From the NCBI GenBank assembly GCA_034521975.1, contig JAXHLR010000003.1, forward strand, positions 124,001-188,000: a stretch of DNA of 64,000 nt. The letters are read 5' to 3'. This stretch comes from Acidimicrobiales bacterium (GTDB lineage: Bacteria > Actinomycetota > Acidimicrobiia > Acidimicrobiales > SKKL01). Below the pieces are notes generated by a model. That model had not been told where the DNA came from. It was given only the letters and a program-made list of their open reading frames with translations, and did not search any database. A program made the translations under genes and the position numbers. Positions 8,724-16,987 of the stretch are shown piece by piece (positions within the stretch are counted from its first letter, which is position 1; each line of letters begins with the position of its first letter).

Positions 8724-9574
8724 TCCTCGGTGTCTCCAGCGGTGGTGTCGTCGTCAGCGGGGTCGGTCTCGGCGTCGTCGGTCTCGGTGTCGTCGGTCTC
8801 GGTGACGTGCCCATTCTCGCCCTCGGAGCCGAGATCGTGAAATTCTCGCTCCCCGGCCGCCAGACCGGCGATGCCGCCACCGATGAGCAGCAGCCCTCCC
8901 ACCAGCAGCGCCCCGGTGACCAGCGAACGGTCGAGGCTCGGGCGGGTGGCCACGAACGCGGCGACCGCCAGGATGACCACCGCCGAGGCGCCGAAGACGC
9001 CGACGGCACCCCACTTGGAGACCGACAGCAGCAGCCGCGAAGCAAAGAACACGAAGAGGAACACCCCGAACACCGAAGCGGCGGGGGTCTCGATCGGCGC
9101 CATGAGCCGGTTGCGCAACGCCCGGTTGGCGTCGGGGTCACCGGTGGCCCGATCCGACCAGGCGCCGACGGTCCACTCGATGGCGGCTGCGGCCAGCAAC
9201 ACGATGCCGATGCCGGCCAGCACGAGGTCGACCACCAGGCCGACCAGCAGCGTGGCCACACCGAACGCGGCGACGATCGGCCAGGGTGACAGGTGGGCGG
9301 GCGGCACGACCTCGGGCAGGGTCTCGGTTCCGGCCACCTCGGCCACCGCTTCGGCGTCGGCGTCGCGGAACGCCACGATCACGATCGCGAGGAAGAACGA
9401 GATGGCGGCGAGACCGACCAGAACGGTGTAGCCGAACTGGTCGCCCACCGGGCCGGACCACGCGAAGCTGATGACCCCCAGCGGCGTACCCCCGCTGGCG
9501 AGCCCGAGCACGAAGGCGGCGACGACGGCGGCGGCGGCGAGTCCGAAGTAGAGCTTGGCTCCGAGTGTGATCAT
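8720..9574 (-). CDS. Actinobacterial CtaF-like oxidase subunit IV with extra C-terminal membrane domain
   Basis: The ATG at 9574 (MITLGAKLYFGLAAAAVV) gives 284 residues. The first ~140 residues resemble mycobacterial CtaF: an N-terminal helix, a second helix ending in charged residues, and a segment like CtaF's PHSWWPIMVAL (here PAHLSPWPIVAAF) leading into two more helices. About 100 further residues contain three or four additional helices (ASVFGVFLFVFFASRLLL, WGAVGVFGASAVVILAVAAF, LVTGALLVGGLLLIGGGIAGLA) and an acidic tail, not expected in CtaF. It lies between the oxidase-like paralogs and ctaC, overlapping ctaC by four bases. The family match is by eye; the extension is unexplained. Confidence 0.65.
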   Translation of the reverse strand: MITLGAKLYFGLAAAAVVAAFVLGLASGGTPLGVISFAWSGPVGDQFGYTVLVGLAAISFFLAIVIVAFRDADAEAVAEVAGTETLPEVVPPAHLSPWPIVAAFGVATLLVGLVVDLVLAGIGIVLLAAAAIEWTVGAWSDRATGDPDANRALRNRLMAPIETPAASVFGVFLFVFFASRLLLSVSKWGAVGVFGASAVVILAVAAFVATRPSLDRSLVTGALLVGGLLLIGGGIAGLAAGEREFHDLGSEGENGHVTETDDTETDDAETDPADDDTTAGDTEE

Positions 9575-9582
9575 CGTGTGCC

Positions 9583-10200
9583 TTACTTGATCTGGTAGAT
9601 GGCGGTCCAGACGACCGCATAGGCGACGACGGCGGCGTGCCAGAACAGCGATGCGGCGACCAGACCCTCGCTGTCGCGAGACGAGTAGCCGCCGGCCATG
9701 GCCCGCACCGCCATGAGGGCCAGGAAGACCATGGCCACCACCAACATGAGGATCTGAGCCCCGGTGATGGCGTAGATGAGCACCGCTTGCACCGCGAGGT
9801 CGCCCGCGATCTCCCATCCCATCTGGCCGTACAGGAACGCCGCCTGGTTCAAGAACGCGGCGGAGAGCATGAGGGTGAGGCCGAGGGCCAGCCAGGTGTT
9901 GGCGCGATCGTCGCGGCTGATGGCCCACACCGCCCAGTGCACGGTGATCGAGGTCATGACCAGGGTGACGAACATGACCGACGCCGGCGCGAGCGGGATG
10001 GTGCCGGCACCGCCGGGAACCCAGTCGCCGCCACCGGCGATGGTGTCGCTGCGCATGGTGAAGTACACGGCGAACAGGCCGACGAACATCGCCGCGATGG
10101 CGGCGATGGACAGTGCGGTGCCGATGAGCACCACCCGGGGGCGGGCCCTCGGCGCCTCTGGCAGGTCGGCCGGAACGATGTCGGTGACGAAGGCGGTCAT
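9583..10200 (-). CDS. Cytochrome oxidase subunit III-like paralog
   Basis: A 205-residue membrane protein whose helices align with the true CtaE of this operon: FVGLFAVYFTMRS with FGGLISTYLLYKD, FVTLVMTSITVHWAVWAI with the second helix pair, and a final SLFWHAAVVAYAVVW matching GLYWHFVDIVWI. The conserved TLTGFHGVHV of CtaE is replaced by AITGAQILML, so both histidines are gone. The start at 10200 overlaps the upstream subunit I-like gene by four bases (ATGA). It probably pairs with that protein. Function unknown; a shared regulatory or assembly role with the main oxidase is only an inference. Confidence 0.75.
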   Translation of the reverse strand: MTAFVTDIVPADLPEAPRARPRVVLIGTALSIAAIAAMFVGLFAVYFTMRSDTIAGGGDWVPGGAGTIPLAPASVMFVTLVMTSITVHWAVWAISRDDRANTWLALGLTLMLSAAFLNQAAFLYGQMGWEIAGDLAVQAVLIYAITGAQILMLVVAMVFLALMAVRAMAGGYSSRDSEGLVAASLFWHAAVVAYAVVWTAIYQIK

Positions 10201-11789
10201 GGCGACGCATCCTCCTCGGCGGCTTCGGTGAACAGGGGACGCTCGTCCTCCACGACCGGTGCCTCGGCGAAGTTGCCGATCGGCGGGGGCGAGGTGGTGG
10301 CCCACTCGAGGGTGTGGCCGCCCCACGGGTCGTCGGGGGTGTCGGCACTCCCGCGGCCCCGCAGCATCGCCGCGGTCAGCGCGAGCACGGCGAGCAGGAC
10401 GACGACCGTGCCGGCGGCGGCCGCCGAGTTGAGCGCGGTGATCGGATCGTCGACCTCACCGGGGGGCACCACGTCGAGCTGGTCGAGCGCGCCGGCGACC
10501 ATCAGCGGGACCGTGGACACGAACGCCCCGATGAACAGCAACGGGCCGAGGAGCTTGGCCGCTCCATCGGTGAGCACCCGCCCGTAGAGCTTGGGAGCCC
10601 AGTACCAGACACCGGAGAACACCGCCAGGGCGACGGCGAAGACGGTGAGCTGCATCTGGCCCACCTGCCAGGTGGTTCCGAAGAGCTCGAGGGGTTCGAT
10701 CACCGCCAGGGCCCCGGCGACGGTGGCGCCGAGCAGCACGAGCCCGGCGCACAGCGCCATGATCAGCGAACCCGCGGGGCGGGCCTTGCCCTGCTGCATC
10801 GTGTCGCCGCCGAGGGCCAGCACCATCAGCACCGGCAGGATCGCCAGGATCCCGAACCCGACATAGAGCGGCTCGTCGAAGAGGTCGGTGGGCAACAGCA
10901 TCGGCTGGGCCCACGCACCGATCGACAGCACCCCGAACAGGCCGAGGGCGACGAAGAGCACGTCGATGAAACGCTGCCGGGCCTGGGCGAACACCGGGAT
11001 CTGTTCGGCGGCGATGCCCAGCACCGGGATGGCCACGGCATAGATCTGGGGCTGGCTCATCACCCAGCTGAGCTGGCCGAGGATGGCGTCGTTGGCGCCC
11101 CACAGCACCTGGGCGTGACGATGGTCGAGGTAGATGAGGGCCAGGTTGGCGACCGCCACCGGCAGGGTGAGCAGCCAGATCGAGCCGGCAACCAGCATCG
11201 AGAACGTGAACGCGGGTACCCGGCGCAGCGTCATGCCGGTGGTGCGCAGGCCGAGGATGGTGGTGAGCACACAGATCGTGGCCAGCAGCAGCGAGACGAT
11301 GAGCAGGCCGGTGGCCAGGATCCACAGGTCGGTGCCCGCCAGATCGGAACCGCCGGGCCCTCCGCCGACGAGATAGCCGGCGATCCACAACCCGGCGCCG
11401 AGCACCCATCCCCACAGCGAGAGCGCGGCGGCCCGGCCGAAGGCGAGGGTGGACGCACCCACCTGGAGGGGGACGACCACCATGGCCAGACCCAACAGGG
11501 CGGGCAGGGCGAACAAGAGCAGCAGGCCCAACCGGTGAAAGCCCATGACCTGGGCGACCGAGTTGGCGGTGACGATCTCGAACGAGGTGGCCGAGATGCG
11601 TTCGAGGTCGATCACCAGGCCGGTGACGAGGGTGGCGACCAGCCCGAGGAGCGACACCCCGAGAAACATCCGGCCGATGCGCTTGTGATCACCGGTGGCG
11701 ACGACCGACGCCAGGTCGCTGTCGGGGCGTGCCTGGCCTGCTGCGGCCTCGGTCGCCTCGGCCTCTGGTGCGGTCTCGGTGATCGTCAT
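10197..11789 (-). CDS. Cytochrome oxidase subunit I-like paralog lacking most metal ligands
   Basis: The first gene of the operon encodes 530 residues that follow the CtaD fold: HKRIGRMFLG (like VDHKKIGIMY), VVVPLQVGASTLAFGR (like YLIPLQIGARDVAFPR), PQIYAVAIPVLGIAAEQIPVFA (like PEVYLMILPAFGIVSEILPVFS) and VWYWAPKLYG (like FYYWWPKVFG). Only His85 of the six ligand histidines remains. The CuB ligands become Gln246 (SQPQIY), Gln295 and Pro296 (WAQPM); the helix-X histidines become Gln378 and Gln380 (GQMQ). Tyr250 is kept. It therefore cannot bind CuB or the heme pair in the normal way. Length and reading frame are intact, so it looks maintained rather than decaying. Confidence 0.8.
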   Translation of the reverse strand: MTITETAPEAEATEAAAGQARPDSDLASVVATGDHKRIGRMFLGVSLLGLVATLVTGLVIDLERISATSFEIVTANSVAQVMGFHRLGLLLLFALPALLGLAMVVVPLQVGASTLAFGRAAALSLWGWVLGAGLWIAGYLVGGGPGGSDLAGTDLWILATGLLIVSLLLATICVLTTILGLRTTGMTLRRVPAFTFSMLVAGSIWLLTLPVAVANLALIYLDHRHAQVLWGANDAILGQLSWVMSQPQIYAVAIPVLGIAAEQIPVFAQARQRFIDVLFVALGLFGVLSIGAWAQPMLLPTDLFDEPLYVGFGILAILPVLMVLALGGDTMQQGKARPAGSLIMALCAGLVLLGATVAGALAVIEPLELFGTTWQVGQMQLTVFAVALAVFSGVWYWAPKLYGRVLTDGAAKLLGPLLFIGAFVSTVPLMVAGALDQLDVVPPGEVDDPITALNSAAAAGTVVVLLAVLALTAAMLRGRGSADTPDDPWGGHTLEWATTSPPPIGNFAEAPVVEDERPLFTEAAEEDASP

Positions 11790-11911
11790 TGATGCGCGTG
11801 CCTCGACGGGGTGAGCGGTGCTCCACCGGCCACGCGGCTCGCAGGACCGACCCGCGACCCCCGCGACGAACAGAGCACCTCGTCAGAGTGGGAACAACTA
11901 CGGAGCCGGAC

Positions 11912-11940
11912 ATTACACAGGACCGCTCCCCCGCTTCGAA
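11912..11940 (-). promoter_or_regulatory. Candidate promoter of the oxidase operon
   Basis: On the minus strand TTCGAA (11940-11935) and TGTAAT (11917-11912) are separated by 17 bases, about 120 bases before the first gene of the operon. The match to the sigma-70-type consensus is moderate and was found by eye; no other better pair is visible in this 175-base gap. Confidence 0.3.
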
Positions 11941-11964
11941 CTGACACCCCGCGAACCGCTCCGA

Positions 11965-12864
11965 TCACGTGGGGACCACCACGAAGACGTCGAGGGTCAT
12001 GGCGCCGAACAGCAACATGACATAGGTGATCGACCAGCCGAAGAGCCGCATGGCGTTGCGGGTGTCGGGCCGGCGGTACAGCTCGACGGCGAACCAGGTG
12101 AAGGCCCCGCCGAGCACCACGGCGCTGCCTCCGTAGATCAAGCCCATGTCCGCCACCGGCCAGAACAGCAACGTGAGCGCCCAGAGCACCAGGGTGTAGC
12201 CGATGATGCGGATCGAGGTGGTCCGCAGGCTGGCCACCGACGGCAGCATGGGAACGTTGGCCGCGCTGTAGTCGTCCTTGTACTTGACCGCCAGGGCCCA
12301 GAAGTGAGGAGGGGTCCAGTAGAAGATGACGGCGAAGAGCACCACCGGGGGCCAGTCGAGCGAGTTGGTGACCGCCGACCAACCGACCAGGACCGGCACC
12401 GCGCCCGCCGCGCCACCGATGACGATGTTGCGCTCGGAGCTGCGCTTGAGCCACAGCGTGTACACGAAGACATAGAACAGGCAGGCACTGACCGCGAGCA
12501 CGGCGCTCAGCAGGTTCACGAGCGCCCACAGCCACACGAACGCCACGATCTCGATGCCCACGGCGAACACGAGGGCGCTGCGGGGAGCGATGATGCCGGT
12601 GACGAGCGGACGGTTCTTGGTCCGCTCCATGACCGCATCGATGTCGCGATCGACGTACATGTTGATGGCGTTCGCCCCACCCGCGGCCAGGGTGCCGCCG
12701 ACGACGGTGGCGACGACGAGCCACAGCGACGGCAGACCGCGCTGGGCGACCACCATCGTCGGGACCGTGGTCACGAGCAGCAGCTCGATGATCCTGGGCT
12801 TGGTGAGCGCCACGTAGGCAGCGAGCCGTGCGCGGAGCGATGGGGACGCGGTCCGGAGCACCAC
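11965..12864 (-). CDS. ctaB: Protoheme IX farnesyltransferase (heme O synthase)
   Basis: This UbiA-family membrane prenyltransferase of 299 residues adds the farnesyl tail to heme B, giving heme O. The first Asp-rich motif is clear (NMYVDRDIDAVMERTKNRPLVTG, residues ~68-90), preceded by LTKPRIIELL, the family N-terminal signature. Eight or nine membrane segments follow, with the second conserved region (YFYWTPPHFWALAVKYKDDY-like) around residue 180. It is divergent from ctaA across a 76-base gap and upstream of the oxidase operon on the same strand, consistent with heme A supply to the enzyme. Confidence 0.96.
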   Translation of the reverse strand: MVLRTASPSLRARLAAYVALTKPRIIELLLVTTVPTMVVAQRGLPSLWLVVATVVGGTLAAGGANAINMYVDRDIDAVMERTKNRPLVTGIIAPRSALVFAVGIEIVAFVWLWALVNLLSAVLAVSACLFYVFVYTLWLKRSSERNIVIGGAAGAVPVLVGWSAVTNSLDWPPVVLFAVIFYWTPPHFWALAVKYKDDYSAANVPMLPSVASLRTTSIRIIGYTLVLWALTLLFWPVADMGLIYGGSAVVLGGAFTWFAVELYRRPDTRNAMRLFGWSITYVMLLFGAMTLDVFVVVPT

Positions 12865-12940
12865 CGCAGGCTACGGCGGCGCCTCTCCCGGGGCCAAGCC
12901 GGCCTGGCTCACCGGGGCCGCCGGCCCGTAGCATCGGGGG

Positions 12941-13930
12941 GTGGCTCGCGACCCGAACTCGGCTCCGCGCCAGGTGTCTCCGATCTCGTTCCGCAAGATC
13001 ACCCTGGCCGCCCTCGCCGCTCAGATCCTGATCGTCTTGTCGGGTGCAGCCGTGCGCCTCACCGGCTCCGGTCTCGGCTGCTCGGACTGGCCGAGGTGCG
13101 AGCAGGACCGTCTGGTGGCACCGCTCGAGCTGCACCCGATGATCGAGTTCATCAACCGGTGCGTCTCGTTCGTGGTGGTCGCCACGGTGGTGCTGGCGAT
13201 CTGGGGCGCGCTGCGACGCGTTCCCTACCGACGAGACCTGCTCGACCTGGTGTGGTGGATCACCGCGGTCACCGCGGCACAGATCGTGCTCGGTGGCATC
13301 ACCGTGCGGACCGACCTGTGGCCCCCGGTGGTCATGGCCCACTTCCTGTTGTCGATGGTGCTGATCTGGATCGCGGTGACCCTCCACCACCGGGCGACCG
13401 TCGCCACCCGCGACGATCCTGTTCAGTCGACGGCGGTGTCGGCCACCAGCGCCCGCCTCAACGTCGCCCTGGCCTGGGGGCTGGCCGCGGTCCTGCTCAC
13501 CGGCACCGTGGTCACCGCCTCGGGCCCCCACGGCGGCGACGCACAGGTCGAACGGCTCGGCTTCTACGTCCCCACCGTCGCCCGCATCCACGCCGTCACG
13601 TCGCTGGTGTTCCTCGCGCTGCTGCTCGCGACGATCCAGGCGGTGCGCAAGAACCCGGGCGCCCACCGACTCCTGCGCGCGGCAACCTCCACCCTGCAGG
13701 CGGTGATCGTCCAGGGCGCGATCGGCTACTACCAGTACCTCAACGGCGTGCCGGAGCTGGCCGTGTTCCTGCACGTGGCCGGGTCGATGGCGGTGCTCGG
13801 CACCACCGTCTGGTTCGTGCTCGAACACCGCCGACACGAGCGACGCGACGAGCACCCGACAGCGCGCCCCATCGCCGATGAGACACTGGATGCGTCCGTC
13901 GATCCCTTCACCCCGCCGATCGCACCATGA
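12941..13930 (+). CDS. ctaA: Heme A synthase
   Basis: A COX15/CtaA protein of 329 residues converts heme O to heme A in the membrane. It begins at a GTG (12941) after a G-rich ribosome site. Eight helices are apparent in two four-helix halves. The cysteine pair in [13 protein letters not shown] (loop after the first helix) is the conserved extracytoplasmic pair of the bacterial family. Heme-binding histidines are visible in [19 protein letters not shown] and VFLHVAGSM. The stop overlaps the clpS start by four bases, an unusual coupling of heme synthesis to proteolysis genes. Confidence 0.94.
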   Translation: MARDPNSAPRQVSPISFRKITLAALAAQILIVLSGAAVRLTGSGLGCSDWPRCEQDRLVAPLELHPMIEFINRCVSFVVVATVVLAIWGALRRVPYRRDLLDLVWWITAVTAAQIVLGGITVRTDLWPPVVMAHFLLSMVLIWIAVTLHHRATVATRDDPVQSTAVSATSARLNVALAWGLAAVLLTGTVVTASGPHGGDAQVERLGFYVPTVARIHAVTSLVFLALLLATIQAVRKNPGAHRLLRAATSTLQAVIVQGAIGYYQYLNGVPELAVFLHVAGSMAVLGTTVWFVLEHRRHERRDEHPTARPIADETLDASVDPFTPPIAP

Positions 13931-14217
13931 GCTCCACCGCCCCCGTCGAGCTGGACGACCCGGTCACCAGCGGCGACACCGAACTGGACCCACCGTGGGT
14001 CGTCATCGTCTGGAACGACCCGATCAACCTCATGTCGTATGTGACCTTCGTGTTCCAGAAGCTCTTCGGCTACAGCCGCGAGAAGGCCACCCGGCTCATG
14101 ATGCAGGTGCATCACGACGGCAGGGCGGTGGTCTCCAACGGCACCCGCGAAGAAGCCGAGATCGACGTCTTCCGCCTCCACGAGCACGGCCTCTGGGCCA
14201 CGATGCAGCAGGACTGA
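13927..14217 (+). CDS. clpS: ATP-dependent Clp protease adaptor ClpS
   Basis: A 96-residue adaptor that delivers N-degron substrates to ClpAP/ClpCP. The family core is intact: [14 protein letters not shown] (substrate pocket Asn-Asp-Pro-x-Asn), [23 protein letters not shown] and an [21 protein letters not shown]-terminus. It overlaps ctaA by four bases and is followed three bases later by a DUF2017 gene, the usual actinobacterial arrangement. Confidence 0.95.
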   Translation: MSSTAPVELDDPVTSGDTELDPPWVVIVWNDPINLMSYVTFVFQKLFGYSREKATRLMMQVHHDGRAVVSNGTREEAEIDVFRLHEHGLWATMQQD

Positions 14218-14220
14218 GCG

Positions 14221-14694
14221 ATGCGCCGACTCTTCCGCACACCCTGGGTCGCGCGCGACCGCAAGGGACGGTTCACCCTCGACCTGCCCGACGGTGTCCG
14301 CCAGGCGCTGCTGCACCTGGGCGATGAGCTGCGAGACCTGCTGACGAGCGACCACGATGCGGTCCGCCGGGTCTTTCCCGTCGCCTACCCCGACGACCCC
14401 GACCGCGAGGCCGGCTATCAGGCGCTGATCCGCGGCGAACTCGTCGATCGCCACCAGGCGGGGATCGACCTCATCGCCGACACCATCGACGCCGACGAGC
14501 TGACCGAGGAGCAGCTCGGAGCCTGGCTGACCACCGTCAACGCGCTGCGGCTCGTGCTCGGGACCTCACTGGGGCTCGACGAGGAGGACGACCTCGACAT
14601 CGACGAAGCCGACCCACGGTTCCCGGTCGCTCAGCTCTACCAGGTGCTCACCATCTTGTTGGACGACATCGTCGGTGCCCTGGGCGGCGCCTGA
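14221..14694 (+). CDS. DUF2017 family protein
   Basis: A 157-residue soluble acidic protein resembling the DUF2017 proteins regularly found directly downstream of clpS in Actinobacteria. It contains a helical N-terminal half (LPDGVRQALLHLGDELRDLL, then VFPVAYPDDPDREAGYQ) and a helical C-terminal half (WLTTVNALRLVLGTSLGL). No catalytic motif is visible. Three-base spacing from clpS supports co-transcription and possibly a role linked to ClpS. Biochemical function is not established. Confidence 0.8.
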   Translation: MRRLFRTPWVARDRKGRFTLDLPDGVRQALLHLGDELRDLLTSDHDAVRRVFPVAYPDDPDREAGYQALIRGELVDRHQAGIDLIADTIDADELTEEQLGAWLTTVNALRLVLGTSLGLDEEDDLDIDEADPRFPVAQLYQVLTILLDDIVGALGGA

Positions 14695-14703
14695 ACCCAC
14701 GCC

Positions 14704-16161
14704 CTACCGCCGGCGGCAAGCCCGCAGCGAGTCCCGCAGCAACACATCGAAACGATCACCGCCCTCGTCGTCGCCGTCGTCATCGTCGGGGGTCAGCAGC
14801 GCCAGACCGTCCAGCGCCAGATCGGCGACGCACTCGGCCTCGGCGCGGGTGGCGTCGTCGAAGCGCAGCTCGGCCAGCAGCCGCGTGCGGATCACCGGCA
14901 CCGACGCGGCGACACCGGGATCGACCACCAACCCGGGGTCGACGCCCGACTCCACCTCGCAGGACCGCAACGTGACGACCCGGTCCTCGCGTTCGACCGA
15001 CGCGTCCGCGTCCGACGGCGCCTCTGCCGCCCACGCCTCCAGCTGCTCCTCGAACAGGTCCGAACCGATCCCGTCGCGCCCGACCACCGAGAGCATCACG
15101 CAGCGTCGGCCGTCGGGTTCGCGGGTCACGACATGGGTGTCGCCGGCCCACTCGCCGGCGGCTTCCAACGCGTCGAGGGCATCGACGCGCAGCGCCATGA
15201 GCACATAGAGGGTCGCGGCTCCGATGTGGCCCTCGGCGAGCACCTCGGCGTCCTCGGGCACCGGTGGTGCCGGCACCCCGACCCGCTCGAACCCCTCGAA
15301 CCCGATCCAGGGGTCGAGCAGCTCCAGCTCGGTGCGGGGCGGTTCGGTGAGCAGCGCGTCGACCACGCTCCAGTTCAGGTCGCGCTCGTCGTCGTCGGCG
15401 CTGGCATCGGCCAGCGCCAGCTCCAGCAGCGGGCCACCCAACGTCTCGGGCAGCGTGGCCAGCGTGGCGACCAGGTCCACCGGACCATCCCCTCCCGGGT
15501 CGTCCGCATGGGCGTCCCACTCCGCCGCGTCGTCGGCATCGAGCTCGGCGACATAGCGCAGGGCCATGACATCGCCGGCTCCGACAGCCACCCCCAGGGC
15601 CCCAGCCGCACTCCGCGACCGATCGAAGATCGACGCGTCAGAGAGCCCGATGCGTTGGTCGGACAGCGCCATCCCGAGGGCGGCGACCAGTTCGACCTCG
15701 GTCACCAGGTCGAACCCGTCACCGCCCGTGTCGCGCACGACGATCCGCTCCTCGCCCGGCAGATAGCGCGCCATCCGGTCATCGGCCAATACCTCGGTCG
15801 CGACCTCGGCCACCGCCGCATCAACGTCGGCGACATCGGTGACGAGTGCGAGCGAGCGCACCAGGTCGAGCATGGCCTCGATGCCGGTCCGCTCGTCCTC
15901 GGTGAGCCCGTCGGAATCCGCGCCCACCGCGGCGGCGAACCCGGCGTCGGAGACCACGTCGATCCGGACCGGGTGGGCGAAGCCGCGACCACGCTCGGAC
16001 TCGACGAAGTCGACCAGGTCGACCACCGCCGGGTCCCACGCGTCGGGATGATCCGGTCCCCGGTCGACCACGACGAACCACACAACCGCGCCGATCACGG
16101 CGACGACCACCACCAGGGCCAGGGCGATCACCCGCGGCGAACGGGCGGGAAGGATGTCCAT
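14704..16161 (-). CDS. Membrane-anchored hypothetical protein
   Basis: A 485-residue protein with one N-terminal helix (VIALALVVVVAVIGAVVWFVVV, residues ~10-32) after a short cytoplasmic tail, so most of it lies outside the membrane. The remainder is acidic (many Asp/Glu), with a basic C-terminus (RACRRR). A region of alternating helices carries few cysteines (RRCVMLS, LRSCEVES, EAECVAD, RACRR). I do not recognise a family; a sentence such as 'peptidase-like' cannot be supported because no HExxH or catalytic Ser motif is seen. It converges on the DUF2017 gene and is divergent from the tRNA cluster. Codon use is like its neighbours. Confidence 0.75.
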   Translation of the reverse strand: MDILPARSPRVIALALVVVVAVIGAVVWFVVVDRGPDHPDAWDPAVVDLVDFVESERGRGFAHPVRIDVVSDAGFAAAVGADSDGLTEDERTGIEAMLDLVRSLALVTDVADVDAAVAEVATEVLADDRMARYLPGEERIVVRDTGGDGFDLVTEVELVAALGMALSDQRIGLSDASIFDRSRSAAGALGVAVGAGDVMALRYVAELDADDAAEWDAHADDPGGDGPVDLVATLATLPETLGGPLLELALADASADDDERDLNWSVVDALLTEPPRTELELLDPWIGFEGFERVGVPAPPVPEDAEVLAEGHIGAATLYVLMALRVDALDALEAAGEWAGDTHVVTREPDGRRCVMLSVVGRDGIGSDLFEEQLEAWAAEAPSDADASVEREDRVVTLRSCEVESGVDPGLVVDPGVAASVPVIRTRLLAELRFDDATRAEAECVADLALDGLALLTPDDDDGDDEGGDRFDVLLRDSLRACRRR

Positions 16162-16234
16162 GCTCTGAATCCTGCCGCATTGGCAGGCCGACGCGGGCGC
16201 ACTGCTAGAGTGACGGAGCCCTCATCGAGAGCGA

Positions 16235-16307
16235 GCCCCCATCGTCCAGCGGCCTAGGACGCCTCCCTTTCAAGGAGGTAACACGGGTTCAAATCCCGTT
16301 GGGGGTA
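16235..16307 (+). tRNA. tRNA-Glu(UUC)
   Basis: Acceptor GCCCCCA (16235-16241) pairs with TGGGGGT (16300-16306), allowing a G-U closing pair, with discriminator A. The anticodon stem CCTCC/GGAGG encloses loop CTTTCAA, giving anticodon UUC. The T-arm GGGTTCAAATCCC is standard. CCA is not encoded. First of a Glu-Asp-Phe cluster. Confidence 0.95.
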
Positions 16308-16335
16308 CTGTTCCCTCGCTGGTCGGGGGAACCGA

Positions 16336-16410
16336 GGTCCCGTGGTGCAGTTTGGAGTGCACGCTGGCCTGTCAAGCCAGAGGTCGCGGGTTCAAATCCC
16401 GTCGGGACCG
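16336..16410 (+). tRNA. tRNA-Asp(GUC)
   Basis: Acceptor GGTCCCG (16336-16342) pairs with CGGGACC (16403-16409), discriminator G. The anticodon stem CTGGC/GCCAG encloses CTGTCAA, giving GUC. CCA follows directly at 16411-16413, so the 3' end may be encoded in this gene alone among the three. Confidence 0.95.
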
Positions 16411-16451
16411 CCACCCTCGCCGCCCCCACCAGGGGGCAGCGGGGACAACAG

Positions 16452-16524
16452 GGTCGAGTAGCTCAGTAGGCAGAGCGTCCGCCTGAAAAGCGGAAGGTCC
16501 CCGGATCGACGCCGGGCTCGACCA
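16452..16524 (+). tRNA. tRNA-Phe(GAA)
   Basis: Acceptor GGTCGAG (16452-16458) pairs with CTCGACC (16517-16523), discriminator A. The anticodon stem TCCGC/GCGGA encloses CTGAAAA, giving GAA. The T-loop reads ATCGACG, departing from the usual TTC start. CCA is not encoded. Confidence 0.95.
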
Positions 16525-16534
16525 CGTCGAGAGC

Positions 16535-16574
16535 GCCGGGCCAGCTCCCCACCGAGCTGGCCCGGCAGCGTTTT
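16535..16574 (+). terminator. Intrinsic terminator after the tRNA cluster
   Basis: A perfect 12-bp stem (GCCGGGCCAGCT, 16535-16546, with AGCTGGCCCGGC, 16555-16566) and 8-base loop is followed by GCGTTTT. It ends ten bases past tRNA-Phe, so it probably terminates the cluster transcript. Its right arm is echoed at 16890-16902. Confidence 0.8.
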
Positions 16575-16617
16575 CAGCGGCGGTTTCGGTGGGCCGTGCA
16601 ACAGGGACGCCGGTACC

Positions 16618-16806
16618 ATGGCCGGCTTCGTCTGGACGTTCCTCGACGAGGCCCGATCGCCCGACCTCATAGTGCCCGGGGCCCTCCTCGTCACCGGTGA
16701 CGAGGACTCTCCTGCGGTCGCACAGGTCGTCGACCTCGTCGCGAAGGCGAACGGCACCATCGAGGAGTACCAGGCCCTCGTCGAGCGCACCGTGCTCGCC
16801 TCCTGA
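16618..16806 (+). CDS. Small hypothetical protein (62 aa)
   Basis: A short frame, MAGFVWTFLDEARSPDL and onward, ending ...LVERTVLAS. Nearly every codon ends in G or C, like neighbouring real genes, and the residue mix is that of a small acidic soluble protein, which favours genuine coding. No clear ribosome site precedes the ATG, and I do not recognise a family. It lies just after the tRNA terminator, between two 13-base direct repeats (16554-16566 and 16890-16902). Confidence 0.45.
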   Translation: MAGFVWTFLDEARSPDLIVPGALLVTGDEDSPAVAQVVDLVAKANGTIEEYQALVERTVLAS

Positions 16807-16987
16807 CCGGCCGCGTGCAACATACGCGCAACACCGGGCGGGGAACTGCGGTCAACGGCGGCTACTCCTGATCAACGAAAATGACCGCTGAGCTGGCCCG
16901 GCGTCGTCTTCGGGAGCACTCCCCCGGCCATCACGGCGCTGCATGTGCGACACTGGCAAAAGTCCGAACAAGACCAAGGAGCCTCAG

